Shown piece by piece: positions 17,116 through 24,911 of a stretch of DNA of 64,000 nt. The stretch lies in contig CASDPA010000002.1 of NCBI GenBank assembly GCA_949282255.1, positions 1-64,000 on the forward strand. The letters are read 5' to 3'. Each line of letters begins with the position of its first letter. Position 1 is the first letter of the stretch. The notes beneath the pieces were generated by a model. That model saw only the letters and a list, made by a program, of their open reading frames with translations. It searched no databases and was not told where the DNA came from. Source of the DNA: an uncultured Spirochaetales bacterium (GTDB taxonomy: Bacteria > Spirochaetota > Spirochaetia > Sphaerochaetales > Sphaerochaetaceae). The position numbers and the translations under genes are program-made.

Positions 17116-18514
17116 CAATCAACCCCTGCAATTCGACATCATCTGGTGGAAGCTTGTCTTTGATTTCATCGTAATCTATATCAAGGATTTCGCAGATGTT
17201 CTTCACTATTGTTTCGTTGTCAAACTTCTCTGCAATCATCAATAGTGTTGCAATCTCAGTCTGTTTGGCTTGTGCCTCAGCTCCCTTAATCTGAGCGTTA
17301 TCAAGTGCATTGGTTATCGTCTCCCGTTCAAAATCAAAATATACATCTCTGACACTGTAAGCAGTTCCATGCATTGTATTGATTTCATCCAGTACAACTT
17401 TGACAAGTTTCTTCATTAACTGTTTAAGCTTGATTTCAAGCTTGTTGCATTTGAGGTCAAGCAATGTGTAACGTGATTTGATAACGACATTTGTAATGTT
17501 CCCATCCCCTACTTTCTGAGAATTGAATCCCATCCCAAATCTATAGATGTTATCTTCATCTAAAGCAAGTTTTGTTTGCCTAGCCTGAAAAGGAATATCA
17601 ACCGTCTTTATCTCTATTCCACCTTCGGAATCAACACCGACAGCCTTTCTTGCTTTCACATCCTTGACAAGTTCATCAATATCCTCACCCTGATAGTTCT
17701 TAACCACCCATACACCTTCGGCAAAATCCTGTAGATTATTGGAAAGGCCACAGCTCATCATATCGTAGTCATCTATCAACGGTTTTGTAACAAATACCTC
17801 GGATGTACGCTTCCTATTTCTGTCAAGTCTGAAAAATGGAATGTAACCCAATCCATAACCATAGTCATCATTGTTTTTTGAAAAGACAACATGAGGCTGT
17901 GGATTATATTTTACATTCTTATCCTTCTTAACTCCCTTACTTCCTTCCTTGATGAAATAACCGACTTCATTTTTATCCCATACCTGAATCTTGATGATAG
18001 GTTCATTGTCATCGTCATATCTATCGACATAGTGATATATGACATAATCCGCATGGTCATCCGTATCAACCGCTCTTACTTCTATCACTCCCAGACCATC
18101 AGCCCATTTGAAAGAGAGTCTTTCATCCTCATCCTTGTATGCATAAACGTAATCGTATCCTTTCACAACAACACCAGTTAAAAGGTCGTTAAGTTCCGCA
18201 TCAAAATCCTCATCAAAATACGAATCCAGAAGTTCCTGCAACTCGGGAATATCGCTCTTCACATGAGGTCTGTCACCACTGAGCATATACTGCACTTCTT
18301 GGTCTACCAGCTCTGTGAAAAAAGGATGTGGAATCTTTATATTGCTTCTGGTCGTATCCTCTATGTAATGTCCATCCTTATCAGGTATGTAAAGCTTGTA
18401 ATTTAAAATGTCATGCTTACCTTCGTAATATCTCTGCCCTATCTTGGCCTGTCTTTTTTCCTTATTTGCTAAATCGTTGTTAAGAAAATAATCAATCTCG
18501 CTAGGTTTTAGCAT
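17054..18514 (-). CDS. Portal protein (SPP1 gp6-like)
   Basis: A 486-aa protein with the family's order of motifs: RQAKIGQRYYEGKHDILNY near the N-terminus, an acidic middle (DVVVKGYDYVYAYKDEDE-like), PFFRLDRNRKRTSEVF, and LDDYDMMSCGLSNNLQDFAEG, the characteristic helix segment. It forms the dodecameric DNA channel at the capsid vertex. It lies downstream of the DGR cassette rather than directly after the terminase, which is unusual. Confidence 0.9.
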   Translation of the reverse strand: MLKPSEIDYFLNNDLANKEKRQAKIGQRYYEGKHDILNYKLYIPDKDGHYIEDTTRSNIKIPHPFFTELVDQEVQYMLSGDRPHVKSDIPELQELLDSYFDEDFDAELNDLLTGVVVKGYDYVYAYKDEDERLSFKWADGLGVIEVRAVDTDDHADYVIYHYVDRYDDDNEPIIKIQVWDKNEVGYFIKEGSKGVKKDKNVKYNPQPHVVFSKNNDDYGYGLGYIPFFRLDRNRKRTSEVFVTKPLIDDYDMMSCGLSNNLQDFAEGVWVVKNYQGEDIDELVKDVKARKAVGVDSEGGIEIKTVDIPFQARQTKLALDEDNIYRFGMGFNSQKVGDGNITNVVIKSRYTLLDLKCNKLEIKLKQLMKKLVKVVLDEINTMHGTAYSVRDVYFDFERETITNALDNAQIKGAEAQAKQTEIATLLMIAEKFDNETIVKNICEILDIDYDEIKDKLPPDDVELQGLIDDETTEGIDDISARRGEEDT

Positions 18515-18515
18515 T

Positions 18516-18680
18516 TCACATCTCCATCAATCTCTCAAATTCCCCCTGAGATAATCTTCCATCTTCAACATCCTCAATCATGAGTTCTTTAACTTCATCC
18601 TTATATTTCTCAGGACAATCCGAAAAGAACTGCGTACCAGCTTCTATCCTGTTTCTCCAAATCTTAGCCATCGCACTCAT
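18516..18680 (-). CDS. XkdX-like small tail-fibre-associated protein
   Basis: A 54-aa protein. The third in-frame ATG (18680) is served by GGAGGG six bases upstream and follows the stop of the preceding gene. The pattern MAKIWRNRIEAGTQFF ... GRLSQGEFERLM is common in short proteins that follow tail fibre genes in Gram-positive-type siphophages. Exact function unknown. Confidence 0.65.
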   Translation of the reverse strand: MSAMAKIWRNRIEAGTQFFSDCPEKYKDEVKELMIEDVEDGRLSQGEFERLMEM

Positions 18681-18682
18681 AA

Positions 18683-18955
18683 TCATCCCTCCATGCTGAG
18701 TTCGCATAATGCGTCTTCCAACCCTGCAATACCTTCCGTGTTCTCATCTGTCATAGCTAAAAGGTCTATCACATCCTTTGGTAGTGTAGTCTCCTTATAA
18801 GTCCATTTTGCTGGAACTTCCTTCCCCTCTTCATCCGTATATCCTTCATGAAAAACGAAATCCTTTCTGAGATAAACCACCTTGGAGGAGCTTTCACTCT
18901 CTCTTACAGGTGGTTTAACCTCGCTTATGCATTCAACGTCATGCCACTTCGTCAT
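18683..18955 (-). CDS. Fibre-associated phage protein, unknown function
   Basis: A 90-aa protein starting at ATG 18955, which has AGGAG eight bases upstream and overlaps the end of the reverse transcriptase gene by 17 bp. The middle (YLRKDFVFHEGYTDEEGKEV) and the DVIDLLAMTDENTEGIAGLE end recall small proteins located after tail fibre genes. It does not look like the four-helix Avd accessory protein of known DGRs, but it is the only small gene coupled to the reverse transcriptase and should be considered. Confidence 0.6.
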   Translation of the reverse strand: MTKWHDVECISEVKPPVRESESSSKVVYLRKDFVFHEGYTDEEGKEVPAKWTYKETTLPKDVIDLLAMTDENTEGIAGLEDALCELSMEG

Positions 18956-20021
18956 TATTTCTTCTCCTGTCATATGTGCTAATATATCTTCGCATCTTTC
19001 CAATATTTACTTTCGGTTCTATGTACCTCATCCAATATCCCTTGGTGGTCGTACTCTTGTAATACCCGATGTATGATGTCATCTGTCTGCAATCGTAAAT
19101 CGTAGCTTTCGTTTTCCTTGAAATGCGATTTGCTTTTCTTCTTGACTTCATCAATATGGATTTTCTTATTGTGGTTCTGTTTCGATAGAATCGATATCCC
19201 ATGAAATCCAAATCCCTGCCGATTTCCTTTCCGTCTTTCTTTTGATAATTGAATTTAACAACCTGCCAATTGGCTTTAAGTTCAAGACCATCTTCGGAAA
19301 GTTTTTTCATTATCGCTTTCCTCATCTTATGTAATTCACGCTTGTTATCTGAGAATATGACCATATCATCCATGTATCGATAATAAGCAGGGACTTTCAG
19401 TTCTTCCTTCAACCAATGGTCAAAATTCATGAGATAGAAGTTTGCAAGCCATTGTGAAAGATAGAAACCTATCGGTATCCCTTTCGGTACAACATCTATG
19501 ATTGTGAAAAGAACTTTTAGAAATCTTTTATCCCTTATCACCTTGGAAAGCTTTTCTTTCAACTTCTCATGTGGAATGGATTCAAAATACTTCTTTACAT
19601 CTAATTTCAGATAATATCGGATGTTGCGATTCTTCTTTATGAGTTTTTCAATGTGCTTCTTTCCAAGTGTAGCGCCTCGATTCGGAATTGATGCATAGGA
19701 ATGCTCATACATCCCTTTCATGAAAATCCTCTCCATCACAATACACATTGCATGTTGTACTACAAGTTCAATAAATGTTGGTACAAGTATCGTTCTCTTC
19801 TTTCTACTTATTCCGTCATATATTACTTTAGGTTCATGTTCGTCATTCTTGTAATCCGCAAGTCTTTCTCTCACTTTGATTTTGAATGACTCCACATCTT
19901 TCAACGCTTCCTTGACATCTCTTCTTCTCTTCCTTTTCTTGCCTTTTGAAGCGTTTTTAATTGCAAGGTCAAGAACAGCATCGCTGTTACATTCTTCAAA
20001 GAGTCCGTTATAGCTCTTCAT
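18939..20021 (-). CDS. DGR-type reverse transcriptase
   Basis: A 360-aa protein. Catalytic Asp141 lies in LKLDVKKYFESIP; the second motif, GIPIGFYLSQWLANFYL (residues 181-197), has the I-G-x-x-x-S-Q form diagnostic of diversity-generating retroelement enzymes, not group II introns or retrons. YMDD is at 216-219. RGATLGKK (115-122) and the basic C-terminus after 290 also fit. It copies the template-repeat RNA with errors at adenines and supplies cDNA for replacing the variable repeat. GAAGGAAA precedes the ATG. The template repeat lies about 120 bp upstream and the target gene before that. Confidence 0.95.
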   Translation of the reverse strand: MKSYNGLFEECNSDAVLDLAIKNASKGKKRKRRRDVKEALKDVESFKIKVRERLADYKNDEHEPKVIYDGISRKKRTILVPTFIELVVQHAMCIVMERIFMKGMYEHSYASIPNRGATLGKKHIEKLIKKNRNIRYYLKLDVKKYFESIPHEKLKEKLSKVIRDKRFLKVLFTIIDVVPKGIPIGFYLSQWLANFYLMNFDHWLKEELKVPAYYRYMDDMVIFSDNKRELHKMRKAIMKKLSEDGLELKANWQVVKFNYQKKDGKEIGRDLDFMGYRFYRNRTTIRKSILMKSRRKANRISRKTKATIYDCRQMTSYIGYYKSTTTKGYWMRYIEPKVNIGKMRRYISTYDRRRNNDEVA

Positions 20022-20139
20022 TTTCCTTCTATCCTCTTATCCATGTTGAGCATATCGCTTACTAACAGATACCTGCATCGAGTTGATTTTTTCCAAGCGG
20101 AAAGGTGTAAAGGTGGGATTAAGGAATATTTGATAGAAA

Positions 20140-20247
20140 TAAAGACCTGCCTCAATGTTCCAATTGACATTGCTAACAGTGTTGTTCACATTCACGTAGA
20201 ACACTCCGAAATTAGCACCATTGCTAACGTTACCACCGTGATACGGA
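20140..20247 (-). repeat. DGR template repeat (TR)
   Basis: This 108-bp stretch aligns without gaps to 20357-20464. It matches at 91 positions and differs at 17, all adenines on the coding strand of TR. TR codons at the variable sites are mostly AAC/AAT, which by adenine mutagenesis can reach many residues while avoiding stop codons. It sits between target gene and reverse transcriptase, the standard DGR order. Confidence 0.97.
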
Positions 20248-20315
20248 CAAGCCCGACCCCACCAGAACACCTATATACCTAAAATTCACATATGACAGAA
20301 ATAAAAGCTTTCATA

Positions 20316-20331
20316 AGGGGGAAATCCCCCT
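20316..20331. promoter_or_regulatory. Hairpin/cruciform just after the variable repeat
   Basis: A 6-bp perfect stem (AGGGGG/CCCCCT) with a four-base loop lies six bases past the target gene's stop codon. In the Bordetella phage BPP-1 DGR, a hairpin with a four-base loop at this place promotes retrohoming, so this is its likely counterpart. It could also act as a weak transcript end, but it lacks a U-run. Confidence 0.6.
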
Positions 20332-20337
20332 AACCCC

Positions 20338-21699
20338 CTATACAGGTGGTTTAAAGGAAAGACCCGCCCCAAAGTACCAATAGACAAGGCCAACAGTGTT
20401 GTCCACATGCACGCAGAACACTCCGAAATAAGCACCAGAGCTAACGTTACCACCGCGAAACGGATATCTATCAGAGACATCATCGTTAAACCATAATCCA
20501 TCTGCATAATAAGTAGATGATGATGCTCCATCTCCTACTTCCACAGGTACGCATGAGCCTGATATATCGAACAACATGTTCTTGATATATGCATTTTTAT
20601 ATCCCTGTCCTATGCCGCTCTCTCCATTATACCTGATAGGCTCGTTGTTAAGATTTATATAGCCGTCTCCGTTATTGTTATACCCTTCGACTGCTGAGCC
20701 GTCCTGCATACCCCATGTATACTTAACCTTATAGACTCCATTATCAACAATAAGTCCTGCAAATCTCTGCCAGATGTTGCCCCACCAGTTTTCCATGCCG
20801 AAAACCTTTACAATATCACCTGTGTTGTTTGAGGCATTCTTACCATAGAAAAGACCTTTGTCATTTCCTGCCCCACTAGCTTTGATACCGTAATAATTCT
20901 CTCCCGTAGGATGTGATTCATCGTACCCGTTCCAACCATAGCCATATTTGGACTGTGTATCTGTCGATTTGCACATCAAGACCAAAAGCATGTTGATAAG
21001 CATGATGTCCGACCATACCTCTGTGTACCAATAAACCGCATCAACTGGATTATTGGCTTTAGCAAGAGTAATCTCCTGCGTACCATTCTTGTTATGACAT
21101 GGCATCTGTCCTGAAATACTTCTAAGCCTTGCAACACCATCAGTACCAGTAACCTCAGAGCCGTTGTAAATCCTAGTATAAAAGTGGTCTACCTCCACAC
21201 CCTGATTATTTGTGAAAGACCAGCAATGATAATTCTCATCAACCTTGTAATCAGCAATATATACATCCGCACTCTTACCATCGGATGACGGCTTGATACA
21301 CATCCATATCTTCTTCCCGTTCTGCCCCCATTCCATCATCGCATTACCTTCATAATCAACATTTGCGATATCGGAAGCCTGACCGTTCGCTTTCTTTGTG
21401 TAGTCGTTCTCATCCAGATAATAATCAACTGTTCCATCATACTTGACCATGCACGGCCTCGGCATGAAGAAAGCATCTTTCCAGCCTCCCCAAACGAACT
21501 CATCGTTAGTGAAATCATAATAAGCAGGTTCTAATCCTACCGCATTTTCAAGATATGTCACTTTGTCATCTGGATTGGATTCATTGCCGTTTATGTGGAA
21601 TCCATAAACCGTTCCACCGCCTCTTATAGCCTGTGTGACCGCCTGTATCGCCTGTACTACGTTTTTCAACGTATCATCACTTGCCACTCTGTTACTCAT
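20338..21699 (-). CDS. DGR target: variable C-type-lectin-like tail-tip protein
   Basis: A 453-aa protein. After a short helical N-terminus (residues 1-27) comes a large domain with formylglycine-generating-enzyme/C-type-lectin features (GMENWWGNIWQRFAGL, then DRYPFRGGNVSSGAYFG). The last 37 or so residues (412-448 of 453) are the variable repeat. There TR-encoded Asn, Tyr, Ser or Glu have become Ser, Tyr, Cys, His, Asp, Gly, Leu and Phe, while scaffold residues stay fixed. This is the ligand-binding face in known DGR proteins. The gene overlaps the coiled-coil stalk gene by 8 bp, pointing to a shared receptor-binding assembly. Confidence 0.92.
   Translation of the reverse strand: MSNRVASDDTLKNVVQAIQAVTQAIRGGGTVYGFHINGNESNPDDKVTYLENAVGLEPAYYDFTNDEFVWGGWKDAFFMPRPCMVKYDGTVDYYLDENDYTKKANGQASDIANVDYEGNAMMEWGQNGKKIWMCIKPSSDGKSADVYIADYKVDENYHCWSFTNNQGVEVDHFYTRIYNGSEVTGTDGVARLRSISGQMPCHNKNGTQEITLAKANNPVDAVYWYTEVWSDIMLINMLLVLMCKSTDTQSKYGYGWNGYDESHPTGENYYGIKASGAGNDKGLFYGKNASNNTGDIVKVFGMENWWGNIWQRFAGLIVDNGVYKVKYTWGMQDGSAVEGYNNNGDGYINLNNEPIRYNGESGIGQGYKNAYIKNMLFDISGSCVPVEVGDGASSSTYYADGLWFNDDVSDRYPFRGGNVSSGAYFGVFCVHVDNTVGLVYWYFGAGLSFKPPV
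20357..20464 (-). repeat. DGR variable repeat (VR)
   Basis: The 108 bp match TR (20140-20247) except at 17 TR adenines, of about 29 present. Homology stops abruptly on both sides. It ends 17 bases before the stop codon of the target gene, and the invariant 3' end (GGGTCTTT) is the likely homing-initiation region. Confidence 0.97.
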
Positions 21700-22495
21700 C
21701 TATCACCTCGCACAAATATCCTTCTTCATCTATTGCAAATCTATTACCAAGAGCTATAAAACCTTCCATACCTTCTACAAGTTCCTCAGCTTCATCATGT
21801 AACTGCTTAGTTTGATTTTTCAGCTCATTGACTTCGGTTTTTATCTGCCCTGTGTCATCATGAATCTGCTGTGTGTCCGTCTTAATCCGACTGGTTTCAG
21901 TCTTTAATTGGCTTACTTCCTCTTTTGTGTTATTTACATTTTCTTTTACAACGAGTGCATTTTCATAAATTTGAGAAGTATCATTCTTGATTTTCTGCGT
22001 GTCTGTCTTAATTTGATTGGTTTCTGTTTTAAGCTGAGAAACATCATTCTTCAAACTTTCGACATCGGTTTTTATAGCCGCAGTATCGGTCTTTATCTTT
22101 TCAGTGTCGTCTTTGATTTTCTCTGTCGCTTTCTTGATATCGTTCGCTTCCTGCAATACCTTGTCGAACGTAAGCAAATCCGATTCTTCATAGACGTATT
22201 CATCCGGTCTCTGTCTAGGTATCAGATTGATGACACCTGACATTTCAACATACTGCCCATTATCATCAAGAGCGTTGCAATAGAATCTTATCTTCTCATC
22301 AAGAGCTAAGACCTCATTAGGAATCTGGACTTTTATCACACCATCTTCTTTTTTAGTCTGGACTGTGAAAGCCCCTGTTCCTTTTGAATTATAGAAATTA
22401 ACCGTATTACATTCTTTGATATCTATAAGTTTGAGATATCTACCTGTCTCCCACTGATAGACCTGCATCCTCCCATCATCTAATTCCCATGTCAT
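21692..22495 (-). CDS. Coiled-coil tail fibre/baseplate protein (BppU-like N-terminus)
   Basis: A 267-aa protein. Residues 1-105 form a beta-rich domain (GTGAFTVQTKKEDGVIKVQI, then IRFYCNALDDNGQYVEMSG) like the N-terminal anchoring domain of baseplate upper proteins. Residues ~110-245 are a long coiled coil built from near-repeats of IKTDTxxIKNDT. It likely docks to the hub and projects the DGR-diversified protein encoded next. It overlaps the target gene by 8 bases and the spanin gene by about 20. Confidence 0.7.
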   Translation of the reverse strand: MTWELDDGRMQVYQWETGRYLKLIDIKECNTVNFYNSKGTGAFTVQTKKEDGVIKVQIPNEVLALDEKIRFYCNALDDNGQYVEMSGVINLIPRQRPDEYVYEESDLLTFDKVLQEANDIKKATEKIKDDTEKIKTDTAAIKTDVESLKNDVSQLKTETNQIKTDTQKIKNDTSQIYENALVVKENVNNTKEEVSQLKTETSRIKTDTQQIHDDTGQIKTEVNELKNQTKQLHDEAEELVEGMEGFIALGNRFAIDEEGYLCEVIDE

Positions 22496-22727
22496 TTCTT
22501 ACCCCTCTGTAAAAATCCTCCCAGCCCTGAATTACAACTTCCAACTTCTTGCTATATATCATTAACTCCCCAACATTTGACTCCATATCATCCGTTAATG
22601 TCGGCCTAGAAGGAACAATCAATTCAAAATCTGGAAGATTGGGTGTGATATATCGTGTCTCACAACCCGTTATTCCAATTATCAATAAGATTATCGATAG
22701 GTATTTTTTCATTTTTCTCATCATCAA
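22476..22727 (-). CDS. Outer-membrane spanin-like lipoprotein (Rz1-like)
   Basis: An 83-aa protein with a signal peptide ending in the lipobox IGITGC, so the mature protein is a lipoprotein of about 62 residues. It starts inside the preceding membrane/coiled-coil gene in another frame, overlapping it by 68 bp, the classic overlapping Rz/Rz1 arrangement. Spanins fuse inner and outer membranes at the end of lysis, consistent with a host that has an outer membrane. The mature part is less proline-rich than many Rz1 proteins. Confidence 0.7.
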   Translation of the reverse strand: MMMRKMKKYLSIILLIIGITGCETRYITPNLPDFELIVPSRPTLTDDMESNVGELMIYSKKLEVVIQGWEDFYRGVRNDMGIR

Positions 22728-22932
22728 TCACCTGAATCTTTTCCGTCACATTTTTAGTAACATTCAATGCTTCCTGTGTAGCGTTCTTTTCCATCTCACT
22801 CTTTTCAAGCCTTTCAGATGTCTCCTCAAGCTTGCTTTCCACTTTCTTTCTTTTGAATCTCTCAATTCCGAACAGAAAACCAAAAATAAGTGTGATACCA
22901 CCTATCACATAATTGAAAATCTTTTTAATCAT
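22660..22932 (-). CDS. Inner-membrane spanin-like protein (Rz-like)
   Basis: A 90-aa protein with one N-terminal membrane segment (YVIGGITLIFGFLFGI, residues 8-23) followed by a charged coiled coil to about residue 70. This is the i-spanin architecture, and it overlaps the lipoprotein gene in the expected way. The start overlaps the stop of the metalloprotease gene by 8 bases. Confidence 0.7.
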   Translation of the reverse strand: MIKKIFNYVIGGITLIFGFLFGIERFKRKKVESKLEETSERLEKSEMEKNATQEALNVTKNVTEKIQVIDDEKNEKIPIDNLIDNWNNGL

Positions 22933-23239
22933 TGAAATATGACCTTACAATATCGTTCATCTTATCGCCGTAATACCCAAAGAAATCTGCCATCTGCTCA
23001 TCGGTAAATGTTTGAAAATACATGAAACCATATGCGAAAAGAAATGCATGAACTAATTCATGACGGAGAGTATTCATCTTCTGTTCTCTCGACAAATCAT
23101 TAGCAAGCGTGATTATCCTTGGTTCATACTCGCACATTCCTAAACACATTCCGCTTGCATCGAGTCTTCCCTTGATTTCATCCCTGTTTTTCTCTTCTAT
23201 AGTCCATATCTGCTCATTAATCATAGTTGTAAATTTCAT
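22925..23239 (-). CDS. Zinc metalloprotease-like phage protein
   Basis: A 104-aa protein with the zinc motif HELVH (in TLRHELVHAFLFAYG) and a downstream acidic TDEQMADFFG that could supply the third ligand. The start is ATG 23239, with AGGAG eight bases upstream; the longer frame overlaps terL. The family of small HExxH proteins beside terminase genes is widespread, and its target is unknown. It lies immediately upstream of the spanin pair, so a contribution to lysis is possible. Confidence 0.65.
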   Translation of the reverse strand: MKFTTMINEQIWTIEEKNRDEIKGRLDASGMCLGMCEYEPRIITLANDLSREQKMNTLRHELVHAFLFAYGFMYFQTFTDEQMADFFGYYGDKMNDIVRSYFND

Positions 23240-23250
23240 ATTCCATTCTC

Positions 23251-24495
23251 CTAATGAATCCATTTGCCTTTTATGATGTAATCCTCAAGTGCATATCTCA
23301 TCGCATCCATGAGGTGATTGAAATCATCTATCGGGGTATTGATTTTCTTTCCGAACTTATCCTCAGCCCAACTGTAATTTGAAATCTCGGTGAGGAAATT
23401 AACGCATCTAGGATGTACGACTATATGCAAATCCTGTATCCACTGGATACCGTTGTTAACACTATCACGACCTTTCTTCGCACCTTTTATCCTAAGCCCC
23501 ATTCCTGCCAGCTCCTTGATGCTCTTAGGTTCTGCTGAATCAGCCGTTATATGAGCTTTGACATATCCTAATTTCTCTATCTCATCATATATGTCCTTAT
23601 TGCTCATATTTTTCTTATACATCTCGTCCCAGACATACAAGACCTTCAATTTCTTATCCAAAACACCGATGAAAAGTGCTGACGGGTCATTCGTGTACCC
23701 GAAATCCAATCCTGCAACAAAAACATGGTCATTATCGAACTGTGGAAGTTCAAATCTCTTCTCTTCCCAGTCCTCATATATGACACCTTCGACTATTCCC
23801 CAGTTTCCCAGCCCTGCAACCTGATAACGTCTCGGATTGCGTACCCTCATGTCTTCGAACAATCTTCTATCCGAATCGTCAAGCCACTCGTTGCATAAAT
23901 ATGTGGTGGTCATCGCTAAGACTTCTGGATTAGGTGTATCGAAAAATCTTTTCTTGAGCCAATGTTTCTCGTTCCATGGGTTAAAAGTCAAAACAACCTG
24001 TTTGAAATACCCATCTGGAACTTCACCTCGGATTGCCTCATTTACTACATCGAAATCGGATTCCCTTGATATTTCATATGCTTCTTCAAACCATACCCAA
24101 CATAAGAAGCCAACAGAAACGGATATCGATGTGATTTTCAACGGGTCATCCAACCCTCGAAAATATATCTTCTGACCAGTTGGAAGATATTCAGCTTCAA
24201 GGGGGTTGTTTCGGAATTTCCAGAAACCCTCAGCCTTGCATCTCCTGACAGCCCATTGTAAATCCGCAAAACATGAATCTTTCAACGTTCTGAAAGTTTT
24301 TCTCACGACAAGTAGATTTGCCAACGGAAATTTCATAATACCAAGAACAAATTTAATAGCCGTGTTTTTAGACTTCTTACTAGCACGACTCCCTTTGACG
24401 ACAAGATAACGGCCTCTCCATCTCCAATACTCACCGTAGCCCCCACCTATCAGCTCAGGTATCCTTACAGGAACATACTCAGTCTGGTATTTCAT
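23251..24495 (-). CDS. terL: Terminase large subunit (PBSX type)
   Basis: A 414-aa packaging motor. The Walker A variant KGSRASKKS is at residues 34-42; the Walker B/catalytic region is CWVWFEEAYE near 135. The C-terminal nuclease domain starts with GLDFGYTNDPSAL and includes HITADSAEPKS and DDFNHLMDAMRYAL. It overlaps the small subunit gene by 17 bp. The product cuts concatemers and pumps DNA into procapsids. Confidence 0.95.
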   Translation of the reverse strand: MKYQTEYVPVRIPELIGGGYGEYWRWRGRYLVVKGSRASKKSKNTAIKFVLGIMKFPLANLLVVRKTFRTLKDSCFADLQWAVRRCKAEGFWKFRNNPLEAEYLPTGQKIYFRGLDDPLKITSISVSVGFLCWVWFEEAYEISRESDFDVVNEAIRGEVPDGYFKQVVLTFNPWNEKHWLKKRFFDTPNPEVLAMTTTYLCNEWLDDSDRRLFEDMRVRNPRRYQVAGLGNWGIVEGVIYEDWEEKRFELPQFDNDHVFVAGLDFGYTNDPSALFIGVLDKKLKVLYVWDEMYKKNMSNKDIYDEIEKLGYVKAHITADSAEPKSIKELAGMGLRIKGAKKGRDSVNNGIQWIQDLHIVVHPRCVNFLTEISNYSWAEDKFGKKINTPIDDFNHLMDAMRYALEDYIIKGKWIH

Positions 24496-24844
24496 CTTCC
24501 CCCTCGAACTTAGGGACTTGTATGATGGTGGTCTCTATCTCCTCTTTAGGCTTCTCTCCTATCTGGTCTCGTATCATCGCTACGGCCTGTAAATCACCTG
24601 CCATGGCTTTTTTGACAAGATTGACTGCTATCTTATCTCCGACTGTTATATTGGAATCCTTGGTTATGTTCTTGAATCCTTTTATCTTTTCAAGATTCTC
24701 AGTTTTACCATTTGTAAGGGACATTGAGAGAAGTGTCTCAAGCGTTTCTCGCATCGTCCTCTTCTCCCTTCTCTTCTCCCCTGATTTTCTACCTCCCATC
24801 CTGCCATACTCAGCGGCATTCTGAGAATTTATTTTCTCTCCCAT
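24479..24844 (-). CDS. terS: Small terminase-like protein
   Basis: A 121-aa basic protein. The pattern GGRKSGEKRREKRTMRETLE, later GDKIAVNLVKKAMAGDLQAV and MIRDQIGEKPKEE, is shared by small proteins preceding PBSX-type large terminases and probably recognises the packaging site. It overlaps the large subunit gene. A terminator lies directly upstream of its start. Confidence 0.8.
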   Translation of the reverse strand: MGEKINSQNAAEYGRMGGRKSGEKRREKRTMRETLETLLSMSLTNGKTENLEKIKGFKNITKDSNITVGDKIAVNLVKKAMAGDLQAVAMIRDQIGEKPKEEIETTIIQVPKFEGEDEIPD

Positions 24845-24854
24845 GATGATACCT

Positions 24855-24881
24855 CAATAAAAAAGCACCATCACTGGTGCT
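24855..24881 (-). terminator. Intrinsic terminator before the terminase genes
   Basis: In minus-strand RNA AGCACC/GGUGCU forms a 6-bp stem with a six-base loop, followed by six U. It separates the regulatory/accessory genes from the packaging and structural genes, so late expression needs either read-through or a promoter close to the terS start. Confidence 0.75.
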
Positions 24882-24911
24882 GTTCAAATTATCACATGCC
24901 CTTTCGGCTGT

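Noticed and set aside
18939-20021. Group II intron or retron reverse transcriptase
   Set aside because: The IGxxxSQ motif, lack of maturase/endonuclease domains and adjacent TR/VR pair identify a DGR.
20037-20270. A 77-residue reading frame beginning FWWGRACPYHGG
   Set aside because: It is the DGR template repeat translated in the target's frame, with no ribosome binding site. It is RNA template, not a gene.
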